From positions 1 through 16,447 of the forward strand of contig CAKSYT010000028.1 of the NCBI GenBank assembly GCA_934524985.1: a stretch of DNA of 16,447 nt, written 5' to 3'. Each line of letters starts with the position of its first letter. Position 1 is the stretch's first letter. Of this stretch, positions 7,095 through 13,775 are shown piece by piece. The notes under the pieces were generated by a model that had not been told where the DNA came from, did not search any database, and saw only the letters and a program-made list of their open reading frames with translations. The stretch comes from an uncultured Faecalibacterium sp. Its GTDB lineage: Bacteria; Bacillota; Clostridia; Oscillospirales; Ruminococcaceae. The position numbers were made by a program, and so were the translations under genes.

Positions 7095-7174
7095 CGGATG
7101 CCGGGGAAAGCCCGCTGCATCCGGTCAGTGCGGACGGCGCGCCCGGAGCGGAGCCGGGACAGAAGGCTGCGCCG
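7095..7174 (+). promoter_or_regulatory. Structured 5' leader with two compound hairpins
   Basis: Stem 1 pairs 7095-7101 with 7117-7123 (CGGATGC/GCATCCG) and encloses CGGG/CCCG (7102-7105 with 7111-7114). Stem 2 pairs 7135-7140 with 7169-7174 (CGGCGC/GCGCCG) and encloses CCCGG/CCGGG (7142-7146 with 7154-7158). Stem 2 ends 5 nt before the Shine-Dalgarno (7179-7183). The region is GC-rich although it follows an AT-rich promoter. It does not match the GEMM-I cyclic-di-GMP riboswitch consensus as I know it; its function is unknown. Confidence 0.5.
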
Positions 7175-7187
7175 CAAAAGGAGAGAC

Positions 7188-9569
7188 ATGGCCATGAACG
7201 AGAAACCGAAGATCCTGATCGCGGATGATTCCGAGATCAACCGTGCCCTGCTCAAGGAGATACTGGGCGATGGCTATGACTATCTGGAAGCGGAGGACGG
7301 CACAGCGGCGGTGGAGCTGATGCGGCAGCGCACGGATATCTCCCTGCTGCTGCTGGATCTGATGATGCCCGGCATGGATGGCTTTGACGTGCTGCGGGTG
7401 ATGAAGTACCACGCATGGCTGGACGAGATCCCGGTCATCGTCATCTCGGCGGCAGAGGATACCGCCAACATCGAGCGCGCCTACGATCTGGGTGTGGCAG
7501 ACTATATCCGCCGCCCCTTCGAGCGGATCATGATCCTGCGCCGGGTGAAGAATATCCTCATGCTGTACGCCAAGCAAAAGCGGCTCACCCGCCTTGTCAC
7601 CGATCAGGTGTACGAAAAAGAGCACAACAGCGTGCTGATGATCAGCATCCTGAGCCATGTGGTGGAGTTCCGCAACAGCGAGAGCGGGCTTCATGTTCTG
7701 CACATCCGCACCCTGACCGACCTGCTCTTGCACCGGCTGGCGCAAAAGACCGACCGCTATCAGCTGGACGAAAGCGATATCGCCCGCATCAGCATCGCCT
7801 CGGCGCTGCACGATATCGGCAAGATCGTCATCCCGGAGGAAATTCTGAACAAGCCCGGCCGCCTGACTGCCGAGGAGTTTGCCATCATCAAGAACCATAC
7901 TGTGGCGGGTGCGCAGATGCTGCAGGATCTGGGACAGGCTATTGCCCAGGATGAGCCGCTGCTGCAGGTGGCGCACGCCATCTGCCGCTGGCACCACGAG
8001 CGCTGGGACGGCAATGGCTACCCCGACCGGCTGAAAGGGGACGAGATCCCCATTGCGGCACAGGTGGTGGCGCTGGCAGACGTGTACGACGCCCTGACCA
8101 GCGAGCGCTGCTATAAGCACGCCTACGACCATGACACCGCGCTGCGCATGATCCTGAACGGCGAGTGCGGCGCGTTTAACCCGCTGCTGCTGGACTGCCT
8201 GCGGGAGTCCTCGGAGCAGCTGCGCACCGAGCTGAACCGCTCGGAGTGGGACAGGGGCTTCCGGCAGGAGACCCACCGCCTTTCCGAGGAGATTTTGCAC
8301 CGGGAAGCGCTGCCCCGGGAAAACCACTCCCAGCTGCTGCTGGAGCAGGAAAAGGAGCGCACGGATTTCTACGCTGCCCAGTGCGGCGGCATCCGGTTCG
8401 ACTACGACCTGCTGGCAGGCAGTGTGACCGTGTATGACTACCATGCCGAGCCCTTGCAGCAAAAAACGGTGACCGATTTTGCACAGGGCAGGGGACTTGG
8501 CTTTTTGAACGAGCAGGACCGGCGCAAGCTTTCCAAGGCCATAAGCCGCGCTACGCCGGAAGCGCCGGACGTGGTGCTGCCGGTGCTGGTGCAGCGGGAC
8601 GGGAAGCCGCGGCTGCACCGGATGGCGCTGCATACCATCTGGAGCGGTGCCGGGGTGCGCCGCTGCGTGAACGTGCTGGGGCAGCTGACGGACGAACAGC
8701 ACCGCGTGGAGCGTCAGACAGAGCTGCTGACCGCCACCGACCCGGAGGAGGATCCCGCCCAGTTCCTGCGGCGGTTACAGGGCATCTTTGATGTGGTGCG
8801 TCTGGTGGACCCGGGGCACCGCAAGGTGCTTACGCTGGACAGTGACGGCATCCTGACCGAAAAGCCCGGCAACTGCCACATGGTGTGGAACCGGGATACC
8901 CGGTGCGAAAACTGCATCTCCGCCAAGGCCTATGCCCGCAAGACTATTTTGAATAAGATCGAGTTCAAGGACGAGGAAGCCTACTTTGTCATCTCCAAGT
9001 ACATCGAGGTAGGCGGCAGGGGCTGTATGCTGGAAATGGTCACCCGGCTGACGGACGGCCGCTGGCTGGATATGGGCGGCCACCGGCTGCTGCTGGACCG
9101 CTGCGATGGCATGGAGCGCAGCGCCTTCGTAGACCCCCTGACCGGGGCCTACACCCGCCGCTATTTTGACAAGTTCCTTGCCGGGGGCGAGATGCACGGC
9201 GGCGTAGCTATGATCGACGTGGACCAGTTCAAGTCGGTCAACGACAGCTTTGGACATCTGGTGGGGGACGAAGCATTGCAGACCGTGGCCGCAGCCATGC
9301 AGAGCTGCCTGCGCCAGACCGATATCCTGATCCGCTACGGCGGCGATGAATTTCTGCTGCTGATGCCGCAGAACTGCCCTGACGGCGTGGAAAGCGTCAT
9401 CCGGCGTGTGCAGAACGCCGTGCAGGCGGCACGGGTGCCCAGCCACCCGGAGCTTCGGCTTTCGGTAAGCATTGGCGGCGTGTGCGATGTGCAGCCCCTG
9501 ACCGAGGCCATCCGTCAGGCGGATGCCCGGATGTACTGCAACAAAGAAAACGGTGAACCGGTGTTATAA
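7188..9569 (+). CDS. Response regulator with HD-GYP phosphodiesterase and GGDEF diguanylate cyclase domains
   Basis: The 793-residue cytoplasmic protein probably both makes and degrades cyclic-di-GMP. Domains in order: REC (about 6-125; acidic pocket D13/D14, phosphoacceptor D57); HD-GYP (about 150-340; H208-D209-I-G-K, H237, H263, H269-H270, G277-Y-P); PAS-like (about 398-505); a second PAS-like region with Cys motifs (about 525-622; C563-x-H, C573-x-x-C576, C613); and GGDEF (about 640-793; G718-G-D-E-F722, inhibitory R709-x-x-D712 five residues before it). All catalytic motifs look intact. In REC the conserved Lys before Pro is replaced by Arg (R109-P110). The ATG at 7188 follows AGGAG by 4 nt; the ATG at 7194 (10 nt) is an equally possible start. 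A longer GTG frame from 7080 would begin upstream of the likely transcript start and read through the leader hairpins, so it is rejected. The gene is monocistronic with no histidine kinase beside it. Confidence 0.92.
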   Translation: MAMNEKPKILIADDSEINRALLKEILGDGYDYLEAEDGTAAVELMRQRTDISLLLLDLMMPGMDGFDVLRVMKYHAWLDEIPVIVISAAEDTANIERAYDLGVADYIRRPFERIMILRRVKNILMLYAKQKRLTRLVTDQVYEKEHNSVLMISILSHVVEFRNSESGLHVLHIRTLTDLLLHRLAQKTDRYQLDESDIARISIASALHDIGKIVIPEEILNKPGRLTAEEFAIIKNHTVAGAQMLQDLGQAIAQDEPLLQVAHAICRWHHERWDGNGYPDRLKGDEIPIAAQVVALADVYDALTSERCYKHAYDHDTALRMILNGECGAFNPLLLDCLRESSEQLRTELNRSEWDRGFRQETHRLSEEILHREALPRENHSQLLLEQEKERTDFYAAQCGGIRFDYDLLAGSVTVYDYHAEPLQQKTVTDFAQGRGLGFLNEQDRRKLSKAISRATPEAPDVVLPVLVQRDGKPRLHRMALHTIWSGAGVRRCVNVLGQLTDEQHRVERQTELLTATDPEEDPAQFLRRLQGIFDVVRLVDPGHRKVLTLDSDGILTEKPGNCHMVWNRDTRCENCISAKAYARKTILNKIEFKDEEAYFVISKYIEVGGRGCMLEMVTRLTDGRWLDMGGHRLLLDRCDGMERSAFVDPLTGAYTRRYFDKFLAGGEMHGGVAMIDVDQFKSVNDSFGHLVGDEALQTVAAAMQSCLRQTDILIRYGGDEFLLLMPQNCPDGVESVIRRVQNAVQAARVPSHPELRLSVSIGGVCDVQPLTEAIRQADARMYCNKENGEPVL

Positions 9570-9583
9570 CCGCAGCTGACAAC

Positions 9584-9632
9584 AAAAAAGAGACAGGCGA
9601 ACCCTTTTCCGGGAAGCCTGTCTCATCTTTTT
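9584..9632. terminator. Bidirectional intrinsic terminator between convergent genes
   Basis: GAGACAGGC (9590-9598) pairs with GCCTGTCTC (9616-9624), with a further CCC/GGG stem inside (9602-9604 with 9611-9613). T5 follows on the plus strand (9628-9632) and T6 on the minus strand (complement of 9584-9589). It serves both the response regulator gene and cysE. Confidence 0.9.
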
Positions 9633-9646
9633 ATCAGAGGAATCTT

Positions 9647-10318
9647 TTATTTCCGCTGCCGGGCGGCGATCTGCGCGGCAGTGGGCGGGATATCGCCCTG
9701 TGCGGTCTTTTCCAGCTGGCTCAGGCGGCGGTCCAGATCGGTGAGCCGCTGCGAGACGATGTCCGGCAGATCCTGCTGGTCCAGATCGTCGGCGGGGTTC
9801 ACCGCCTTGTTGTTGATGCGCACCACCTCGGCAGGTACGCCCACGGCGGTGCAGTTGGCGGGCAGGTTGCGCAGCACCACGCTGCCTGCGCCGATGCGGG
9901 CGTTATCCCCGATGAATACCGGACCCAGCACCTTGGTGCCTGCGCCGATGAGCACGTTGTTGCCCAAGGTGGGGTGGCGTTTGCCAGTATCCTTGCCGGT
10001 ACCGCCCAGTGTTACCCCGTGGTAGATGGTGCAGTTGTCCCCGATCTCGCAGGTCTCACCGAACACGATGCCCATGCCGTGGTCGATGAACAGACACTTG
10101 CCAATGGTGGCACCCGGGTGAATCTCGATGCCGGTGCGGTGGCGGCCATGCTGGCTGACCCATCGCGCCAGAAAAAAGTGCTTGTGCTCGTACAGCCAGT
10201 GCGCGACGCGGTGGTACACCAGAATGTGGAATCCCGGGTACAGCAGCATTACCTCCAGCACGCTGCGTGCGGCGGGGTCCTTGCGCTGGATGTTCCGCGC
10301 GTCCTCAAGTAAACCCAT
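9647..10318 (-). CDS. cysE: Serine O-acetyltransferase
   Basis: CysE transfers acetyl from acetyl-CoA to L-serine, giving O-acetylserine, the carbon skeleton for cysteine synthesis. The 223-residue protein has the short N-terminal helical region of the Firmicute type (KDPAARS, 13-19), a left-handed beta-helix of hexapeptide repeats (about 60-165), the catalytic DHGMGIVFGET (79-89, His80) and the CoA-site loop TLGGTGK (103-109). After residue about 175 the usual tail is replaced by a charged helical stretch that looks like a short coiled coil. The ATG at 10318 follows AGAGG with 8-nt spacing; an upstream in-frame ATG adds 12 unconserved residues and lacks this support. It is convergent with the response regulator gene and divergent from the pyr operon. 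No cysK is in the window. Confidence 0.95.
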   Translation of the reverse strand: MGLLEDARNIQRKDPAARSVLEVMLLYPGFHILVYHRVAHWLYEHKHFFLARWVSQHGRHRTGIEIHPGATIGKCLFIDHGMGIVFGETCEIGDNCTIYHGVTLGGTGKDTGKRHPTLGNNVLIGAGTKVLGPVFIGDNARIGAGSVVLRNLPANCTAVGVPAEVVRINNKAVNPADDLDQQDLPDIVSQRLTDLDRRLSQLEKTAQGDIPPTAAQIAARQRK

Positions 10319-10320
10319 GC

Positions 10321-10338
10321 GGAAAACCTCTCTTTCCC
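10321..10338 (-). promoter_or_regulatory. Hairpin presenting the cysE Shine-Dalgarno in its loop
   Basis: In the minus-strand RNA, GGGAAA and UUUUCC (one G-U pair) enclose a 6-nt loop, GAGAGG, which is the ribosome site. A second hairpin, CCCGCC/GGCGGG (10346-10351 with 10357-10362), lies just upstream in the same leader. Neither is followed by a T-run, so a translational rather than terminator effect would be expected, if any. Confidence 0.35.
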
Positions 10339-10379
10339 ATAAACACCCGCCCACGCGGCGGGGCTCTCCCTTTTACCGT

Positions 10380-10408
10380 ATTATAATAGCACAGCAGGCA
10401 ACGAAAGT
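10380..10408 (-). promoter_or_regulatory. Candidate cysE promoter
   Basis: A perfect minus-strand TATAAT (complement of 10380-10385) lies about 62 nt upstream of the start codon. The matching -35 position has only a weak hexamer. A short inverted repeat AGTAC-N6-GTACT (10406-10421) overlaps that position and might bind an activator or repressor. The leader would be about 55 nt, too short for a T-box. Confidence 0.45.
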
Positions 10409-10539
10409 ACAGTGCCGTACTAGGGATTGTGGAACAAAATGGCATTTATTTTGCCGTGTGCCCCGGGTTTTGGGTAGAGTATCCAAAATTCGGCGAGAGA
10501 TACCAGAAACCTTTTAGCACCTGTTTTTGCGCGCAGCCA

Positions 10540-10569
10540 TTGACACATTTTGCGGTTCTATGATAAAAT
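10540..10569 (+). promoter_or_regulatory. Strong promoter of the pyrimidine operon
   Basis: A perfect TTGACA (10540-10545) is followed after 18 bp by TAAAAT (10564-10569), with TG one base before it (extended -10). Transcription should start near 10576, about 210 nt upstream of pyrC. The preceding 100 nt (10441-10539) hold no gene, only a weak inverted repeat (10463-10473 with 10483-10493). Confidence 0.85.
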
Positions 10570-10611
10570 AATACGAATGAAAACGCAACCATCAAGAAAA
10601 GGAGAAACACC

Positions 10612-10701
10612 ATGCTGTGCAGCGCCCAGAACCCGAAACTGAACAAGCAGTTCGCGTCCGGTTTTGCCGTGGCTTCGTTGTTTCCTTTTTTTGCGCAATG
10701 A
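10612..10701 (+). CDS. Leader peptide of the pyr operon attenuator
   Basis: This 29-codon ORF lies in the leader between the promoter and pyrC. AAGGAG (10599-10604) sits 7 nt before the ATG, an optimal Shine-Dalgarno, so it should be well translated. Its last codons encode SLFPFFAQ and run through a 15-nt tract with 12 U (10678-10692). The TGA (10699-10701) is 1 nt before the terminator stem. A ribosome that follows RNA polymerase closely to this stop would cover the left arm of the stem and prevent termination. E. coli pyrBI has a comparable leader ORF with Phe codons in a U-rich pause region, and in E. coli pyrE the upstream rph frame ends just before the attenuator. The peptide itself has no recognised function; its translation is the likely signal. 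The UTP-sensing role is inferred from this architecture. Confidence 0.8.
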   Translation: MLCSAQNPKLNKQFASGFAVASLFPFFAQ

Positions 10702-10702
10702 G

Positions 10703-10733
10703 CTTTTCCCTTTGCGGGGAAAAGTTTTTTTTT
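10703..10733 (+). terminator. Attenuator (intrinsic terminator) upstream of pyrC
   Basis: CTTTTCCC (10703-10710) pairs with GGGAAAAG (10717-10724), a T-G pair extends the stem inward, and nine T follow without a break (10725-10733). It lies between the leader peptide stop and pyrC, 53 nt before the pyrC start, so it must be read through for operon expression. Confidence 0.93.
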
Positions 10734-10747
10734 GCCCGTTTTCGGGC
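10734..10747 (+). other. Second small hairpin directly after the attenuator T-tract
   Basis: GCCCG (10734-10738) and CGGGC (10743-10747) enclose a TTTT loop. It begins at the base after the nine T and has no T-tract of its own. It might hold the 5' end of the read-through RNA or act as a pause or processing site. Confidence 0.4.
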
Positions 10748-10786
10748 ACCTGACACCCAAAAATATCATTACAGGAGGGAACCGCG

Positions 10787-11977
10787 ATGCTGCTGACAAA
10801 CGCTGTGAACACCGAGGGACGGCCGCTCGAGATCTATGTAAAGGATGGCAAGATCGCTGCCGTAGGGCAGGATCTTTCTGCCCTTGCCGCCGAGAACGAG
10901 ACGGTGGTGGATGCCGGTGGGCTGACTGTGCTGCCCGCATTTGTGGATCTGCACTGCCACTGGCGCACCCCGGGCTTTGAGTACAAGGAGGACATCGAGA
11001 CTGGCAGCCGCGCTGCCGCCGCCGGTGGCTACACCTTTGTAAACCTGATGCCCAACACAAAGCCCGTCTGCTCCTCTGCCGCACAGGCTGTGATGGTGGA
11101 GCAGAAAGCCGCCGAGGTAGGGCTGTGCGATGCAAATCAGACCGTCTCCATCACCGAGAACTTTGACGGTGTGAGCATCGACCACCTCAAGACCCTGCCC
11201 GCCAGCGTGAAGTTCATCACCGAGGACGGCCACGGCGTGCAGGATAACGCCACCATGGCGCGGGCCTTTGCTATCTGCACCCAGAAGGACATCACGGTCA
11301 TGAGCCACGCCGAGGATATGGAGATCAGCCCGTGGGACTACCGTCTGGCCGAGGATATCGAGACGGTGCGCAACTGCTGGCTGAGCGAGTACTACCAGAC
11401 CCGGCTGCACATGTGCCATGTGTCCACCCGGGGCGCGCTGGACGCCATCCGCATGGCAAAGCTGCGGGGCGCACCCGTCACCTGTGAGGTGACCCCTCAC
11501 CACCTGTGGTTCACCAACGACACCTGCGACTACCGGGTCAACCCGCCCATCCGCACCGCCGATGACGTGGAGGCGCTGGTGGAGGGCATCCGCACCGGCA
11601 TCGTGGACGCCATTGCCACCGACCACGCACCCCACTCTGAGGAAGATAAGCTGAAGGGCATGGCTGGTATGGTGGGCAGCGAGACCGCCTTCGGCGTGTG
11701 CTACACTAAGCTCTGCAAGCAGGAGGGTCTGCCGCTGGAGCTGCTGGTGCACCTGATGAGCACCCGCCCCGCCGAGATCCTGGGCCTTGCCAAGGGTCAG
11801 CTGGAGCCGGGCTTCGATGCCGACTTTGTGCTGGTGGATCTGGACACCCCCTACACGGTGGAAAAGGAAAAGCTGCACTCCAAGAGCCACAACACCCCCT
11901 TTGACGGTGCACAGCTTTACGGCAAGGTGTTTGCCACCATCAAGGCCGGTAAGATCACCTATCAGGCCGAGGAGTAA
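10787..11977 (+). CDS. pyrC: Dihydroorotase (type I)
   Basis: PyrC closes N-carbamoyl-L-aspartate to L-dihydroorotate, the third step of de novo pyrimidine synthesis, in the cytoplasm. The 396-residue amidohydrolase has the metal motif D54-L-H56-C-H58-W-R60 (Trp replaces the usual Leu), the LMPNT signature (87-91), D147 at the position of the bridging acidic residue of type I enzymes, H174 in MSHAED, H211, TPHH (236-239) and the catalytic D279 in ATDHAPH. The type I class is shown by length and motif pattern. GGAGGG (10774-10779) lies 7 nt before the ATG. It is the first structural gene after the attenuator. No aspartate carbamoyltransferase (pyrB) is adjacent, so that enzyme must be encoded elsewhere. 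Confidence 0.96.
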   Translation: MLLTNAVNTEGRPLEIYVKDGKIAAVGQDLSALAAENETVVDAGGLTVLPAFVDLHCHWRTPGFEYKEDIETGSRAAAAGGYTFVNLMPNTKPVCSSAAQAVMVEQKAAEVGLCDANQTVSITENFDGVSIDHLKTLPASVKFITEDGHGVQDNATMARAFAICTQKDITVMSHAEDMEISPWDYRLAEDIETVRNCWLSEYYQTRLHMCHVSTRGALDAIRMAKLRGAPVTCEVTPHHLWFTNDTCDYRVNPPIRTADDVEALVEGIRTGIVDAIATDHAPHSEEDKLKGMAGMVGSETAFGVCYTKLCKQEGLPLELLVHLMSTRPAEILGLAKGQLEPGFDADFVLVDLDTPYTVEKEKLHSKSHNTPFDGAQLYGKVFATIKAGKITYQAEE

Positions 11978-11985
11978 AAAAATGA

Positions 11986-12124
11986 AACCCTCTCTGAAGC
12001 TCCCCCGAGGGGGGGAGCTTCAGAGAGTAGGGAAAGCAGTTCCCATATCACGAAAAGAAACAGTTGCCCTCAAGAAAAAAGCTCCTCTTTCGGGGGAGCT
12101 GGCGCGCAAGCGCCTGAGAGGGTT
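11986..12124. repeat. MITE/REP-like palindromic element between pyrC and pyrF
   Basis: Terminal inverted repeats AACCCTCTC (11986-11994) and GAGAGGGTT (12116-12124) bound 139 bp without a gene. Inside are a perfect 17-bp hairpin (11990-12006 with 12011-12027, GAGG loop), an 8-bp hairpin (12080-12087 with 12093-12100, one G-T pair) and GGCGC-GCAA-GCGCC (12101-12114, a GNRA loop). The CCCTCTC ends and the GCTCC...GGAGC core resemble abundant intergenic repeats I recall from gut Clostridia; that link is from memory and untested. No clear target-site duplication is visible. None of the stems is followed by a T-run, so read-through into pyrF is expected. Confidence 0.7.
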
Positions 12125-12154
12125 CTACAATACGACTTACAGGAGGACACCCAA

Positions 12155-13021
12155 ATGACGAACATGGACAAACTGTACGAAGCTGTGGAAGCCCGCGGCC
12201 CGGTGTGCGTGGGTCTGGACACCGACTTCAGCTACCTGCCTGCCGATTTTGTGGACAGCACCCTGACCAAGGGCGAGAACATCGTGCGCTTCAACAAGAA
12301 GCTCATTGATGCCACCAAGGCTGTGGCTGGCTGCTACAAGGTGCAGATCGCTTATTATGAGTCTCTGGGCATGGAGGGCATGAAGGCCTACGCCGACACC
12401 CTGAAGGCTGTGCGCGAGGCTGGTGTGCCGGTGATCGCGGATATCAAGCGCGGCGATATCGCCAAGACCGCCGAGATGTACGCCATGGGTCACTTTACCG
12501 GCGATTTCGAGAGCGATTTCGTTACGCTGGCACCCTATATGGGTCTGGACTCCATCAGCCCCTATCTGCCCTACGCTGAAAAGCAGGGCAAGGGCATGTT
12601 CGTGCTCTGCCGCACCTCCAACGGCGGTGCCAAGGACTTTGAGTACGAGAAGCTGGCCGATGGCCGCCACGTCTACGATCTGGTGGGCGACAAGCTGAAC
12701 GCACTGGGCAAGGATTACATGGGCGAGCACGGCTACTCCTCCATCGGTCTGGTCATCGGCGGCACCCACATCGAGGAAGCCACCGAGATCCGCGCAAAGT
12801 ATCAGGACAGCTTCTTCCTGATCCCCGGCTACGGCGCACAGGGCGGCAAGGCCGAGGATATTGCCCAGTACCTCACCAAGGGCAACGGCGGCGTGGTCAA
12901 CTCCAGCCGCGGCATCCTGCTGGCTTACAAAAAGCAGCCGGGCGTTGCCTTTGACGAGGCCGCTTACAACGAGTGTGTGAACATGAAGGAGGCCATTGCT
13001 CATGCGTGCAGCCTGCTGTGA
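12155..13021 (+). CDS. pyrF: Orotidine 5'-phosphate decarboxylase (subfamily 2)
   Basis: PyrF decarboxylates OMP to UMP, the last de novo step. The 288-residue length is that of the longer subfamily-2 enzymes rather than the about 235-residue E. coli/Bacillus form. The catalytic DIKRGDI motif is present (Asp-Lys...Asp), as is the C-terminal phosphate-gripping PGYGAQGG. AGGAGG (12141-12146) lies 8 nt before the ATG. A palindromic element separates it from pyrC, and its 3' end overlaps pyrK by 20 nt, so PyrF and PyrK are probably translationally coupled. Confidence 0.95.
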   Translation: MTNMDKLYEAVEARGPVCVGLDTDFSYLPADFVDSTLTKGENIVRFNKKLIDATKAVAGCYKVQIAYYESLGMEGMKAYADTLKAVREAGVPVIADIKRGDIAKTAEMYAMGHFTGDFESDFVTLAPYMGLDSISPYLPYAEKQGKGMFVLCRTSNGGAKDFEYEKLADGRHVYDLVGDKLNALGKDYMGEHGYSSIGLVIGGTHIEEATEIRAKYQDSFFLIPGYGAQGGKAEDIAQYLTKGNGGVVNSSRGILLAYKKQPGVAFDEAAYNECVNMKEAIAHACSLL

Positions 13022-13775
13022 AGCCACCGTTCTGCGCAATGAGGTCATTGCCCCGGACATCCGTCTGCTGACCGTGGTGTGGCCGGACCGCGACCACGCC
13101 CCCCACGCAGGCCAGTTCTTCACCCTGCGCTCCTGGGGCGCAAACGAAGCCCCCTTCCTGTCCCGCCCCATCAGCGTGCACCGCTGGAACCCGGACAGCA
13201 GCACCATCGAGTTTTTGTATCAGGTGGTGGGCGAGGGCACCGAGAAGCTGGCACAGCTCAAGCAGCGGGATACCTTCCAGCTCACCGGCCCCATGGGCAA
13301 CGGCTTTAATGTGCCGGACATCCTGAGCAAGTACAAAAAGATCGCCGTGGTGGGCGGCGGCATCGGCACTGCGCCCATGTTCCAACTCACCCGCGAGCTG
13401 GCTGCTGCCGGGGTAAAGCCGGATGTGTTCTTCGGCTTCCGCGACACCCCCTACTGCATGGAGGAGTACCGCCCCATCGCAAACCTCGTCAAGGTGTCCA
13501 CCGACACCGGCGCGGTGGGCTTCCACGGCTTTGTCACCCAGCTGTACGACCCCGCCGATTACGACGTGGTGCTGGTGTGCGGCCCCACCGTGATGATGAA
13601 GAACGCCGCCCGCCTGTGTGCCGAAAAGGGCACCCCCTGCTTTGTGAGCATGGAAAAGAAGATGGCCTGCGGCATTGGTGCCTGCCTTGGCTGCACCTGC
13701 GAGACCAAGGGCGGCGAGGGCAAGAGCGTGTGCAAGAACGGCCCTGTATTTGACGCAACGGAGGTGTTCTTCTGA
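13002..13775 (+). CDS. pyrK: Dihydroorotate dehydrogenase B electron-transfer subunit
   Basis: PyrK carries FAD and a [2Fe-2S] cluster and passes electrons from the PyrD subunit to NAD+ in a PyrD2-PyrK2 complex. The 257-residue protein has the FAD-binding RPISV (55-59), the pyridine-nucleotide loop GGGIGTAP (118-125) and the C-terminal cluster ligands C223-x4-C228-x2-C231-x12-C244. AAGGAGG (12986-12992) lies 9 nt before the ATG at 13002; an in-frame TTG at 12996 is only 3 nt from it and is rejected. The start overlaps pyrF by 20 nt and the stop overlaps the pyrD start by one base (TGATG), indicating tight coupling in one operon. Confidence 0.95.
   Translation: MRAACCEATVLRNEVIAPDIRLLTVVWPDRDHAPHAGQFFTLRSWGANEAPFLSRPISVHRWNPDSSTIEFLYQVVGEGTEKLAQLKQRDTFQLTGPMGNGFNVPDILSKYKKIAVVGGGIGTAPMFQLTRELAAAGVKPDVFFGFRDTPYCMEEYRPIANLVKVSTDTGAVGFHGFVTQLYDPADYDVVLVCGPTVMMKNAARLCAEKGTPCFVSMEKKMACGIGACLGCTCETKGGEGKSVCKNGPVFDATEVFF

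Noticed and set aside
7080..7187. N-terminal extension of the response regulator from a GTG at 7080
   Set aside because: It would begin upstream of the predicted transcript start, is Arg-rich with no family match and reads through the leader hairpins; the ATG at 7188 or 7194 has the Shine-Dalgarno.
7082..7187. GEMM-I cyclic-di-GMP riboswitch
   Set aside because: The conserved GEMM-I loop elements are not visible; the leader is reported only as structured RNA of unknown function.
10319..10400. T-box or S-box riboswitch in front of cysE
   Set aside because: The predicted leader is only about 55 nt, with no T-box sequence and no terminator.
10570..10786. PyrR-binding attenuator
   Set aside because: No PyrR-type conserved binding loop was recognised; the leader is explained by the short ORF and terminator.
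11990..12027. Terminator between pyrC and pyrF
   Set aside because: The 17-bp stem is very strong but is followed by TAGGGAAAG, not a T-run, and it lies within a repeat element.
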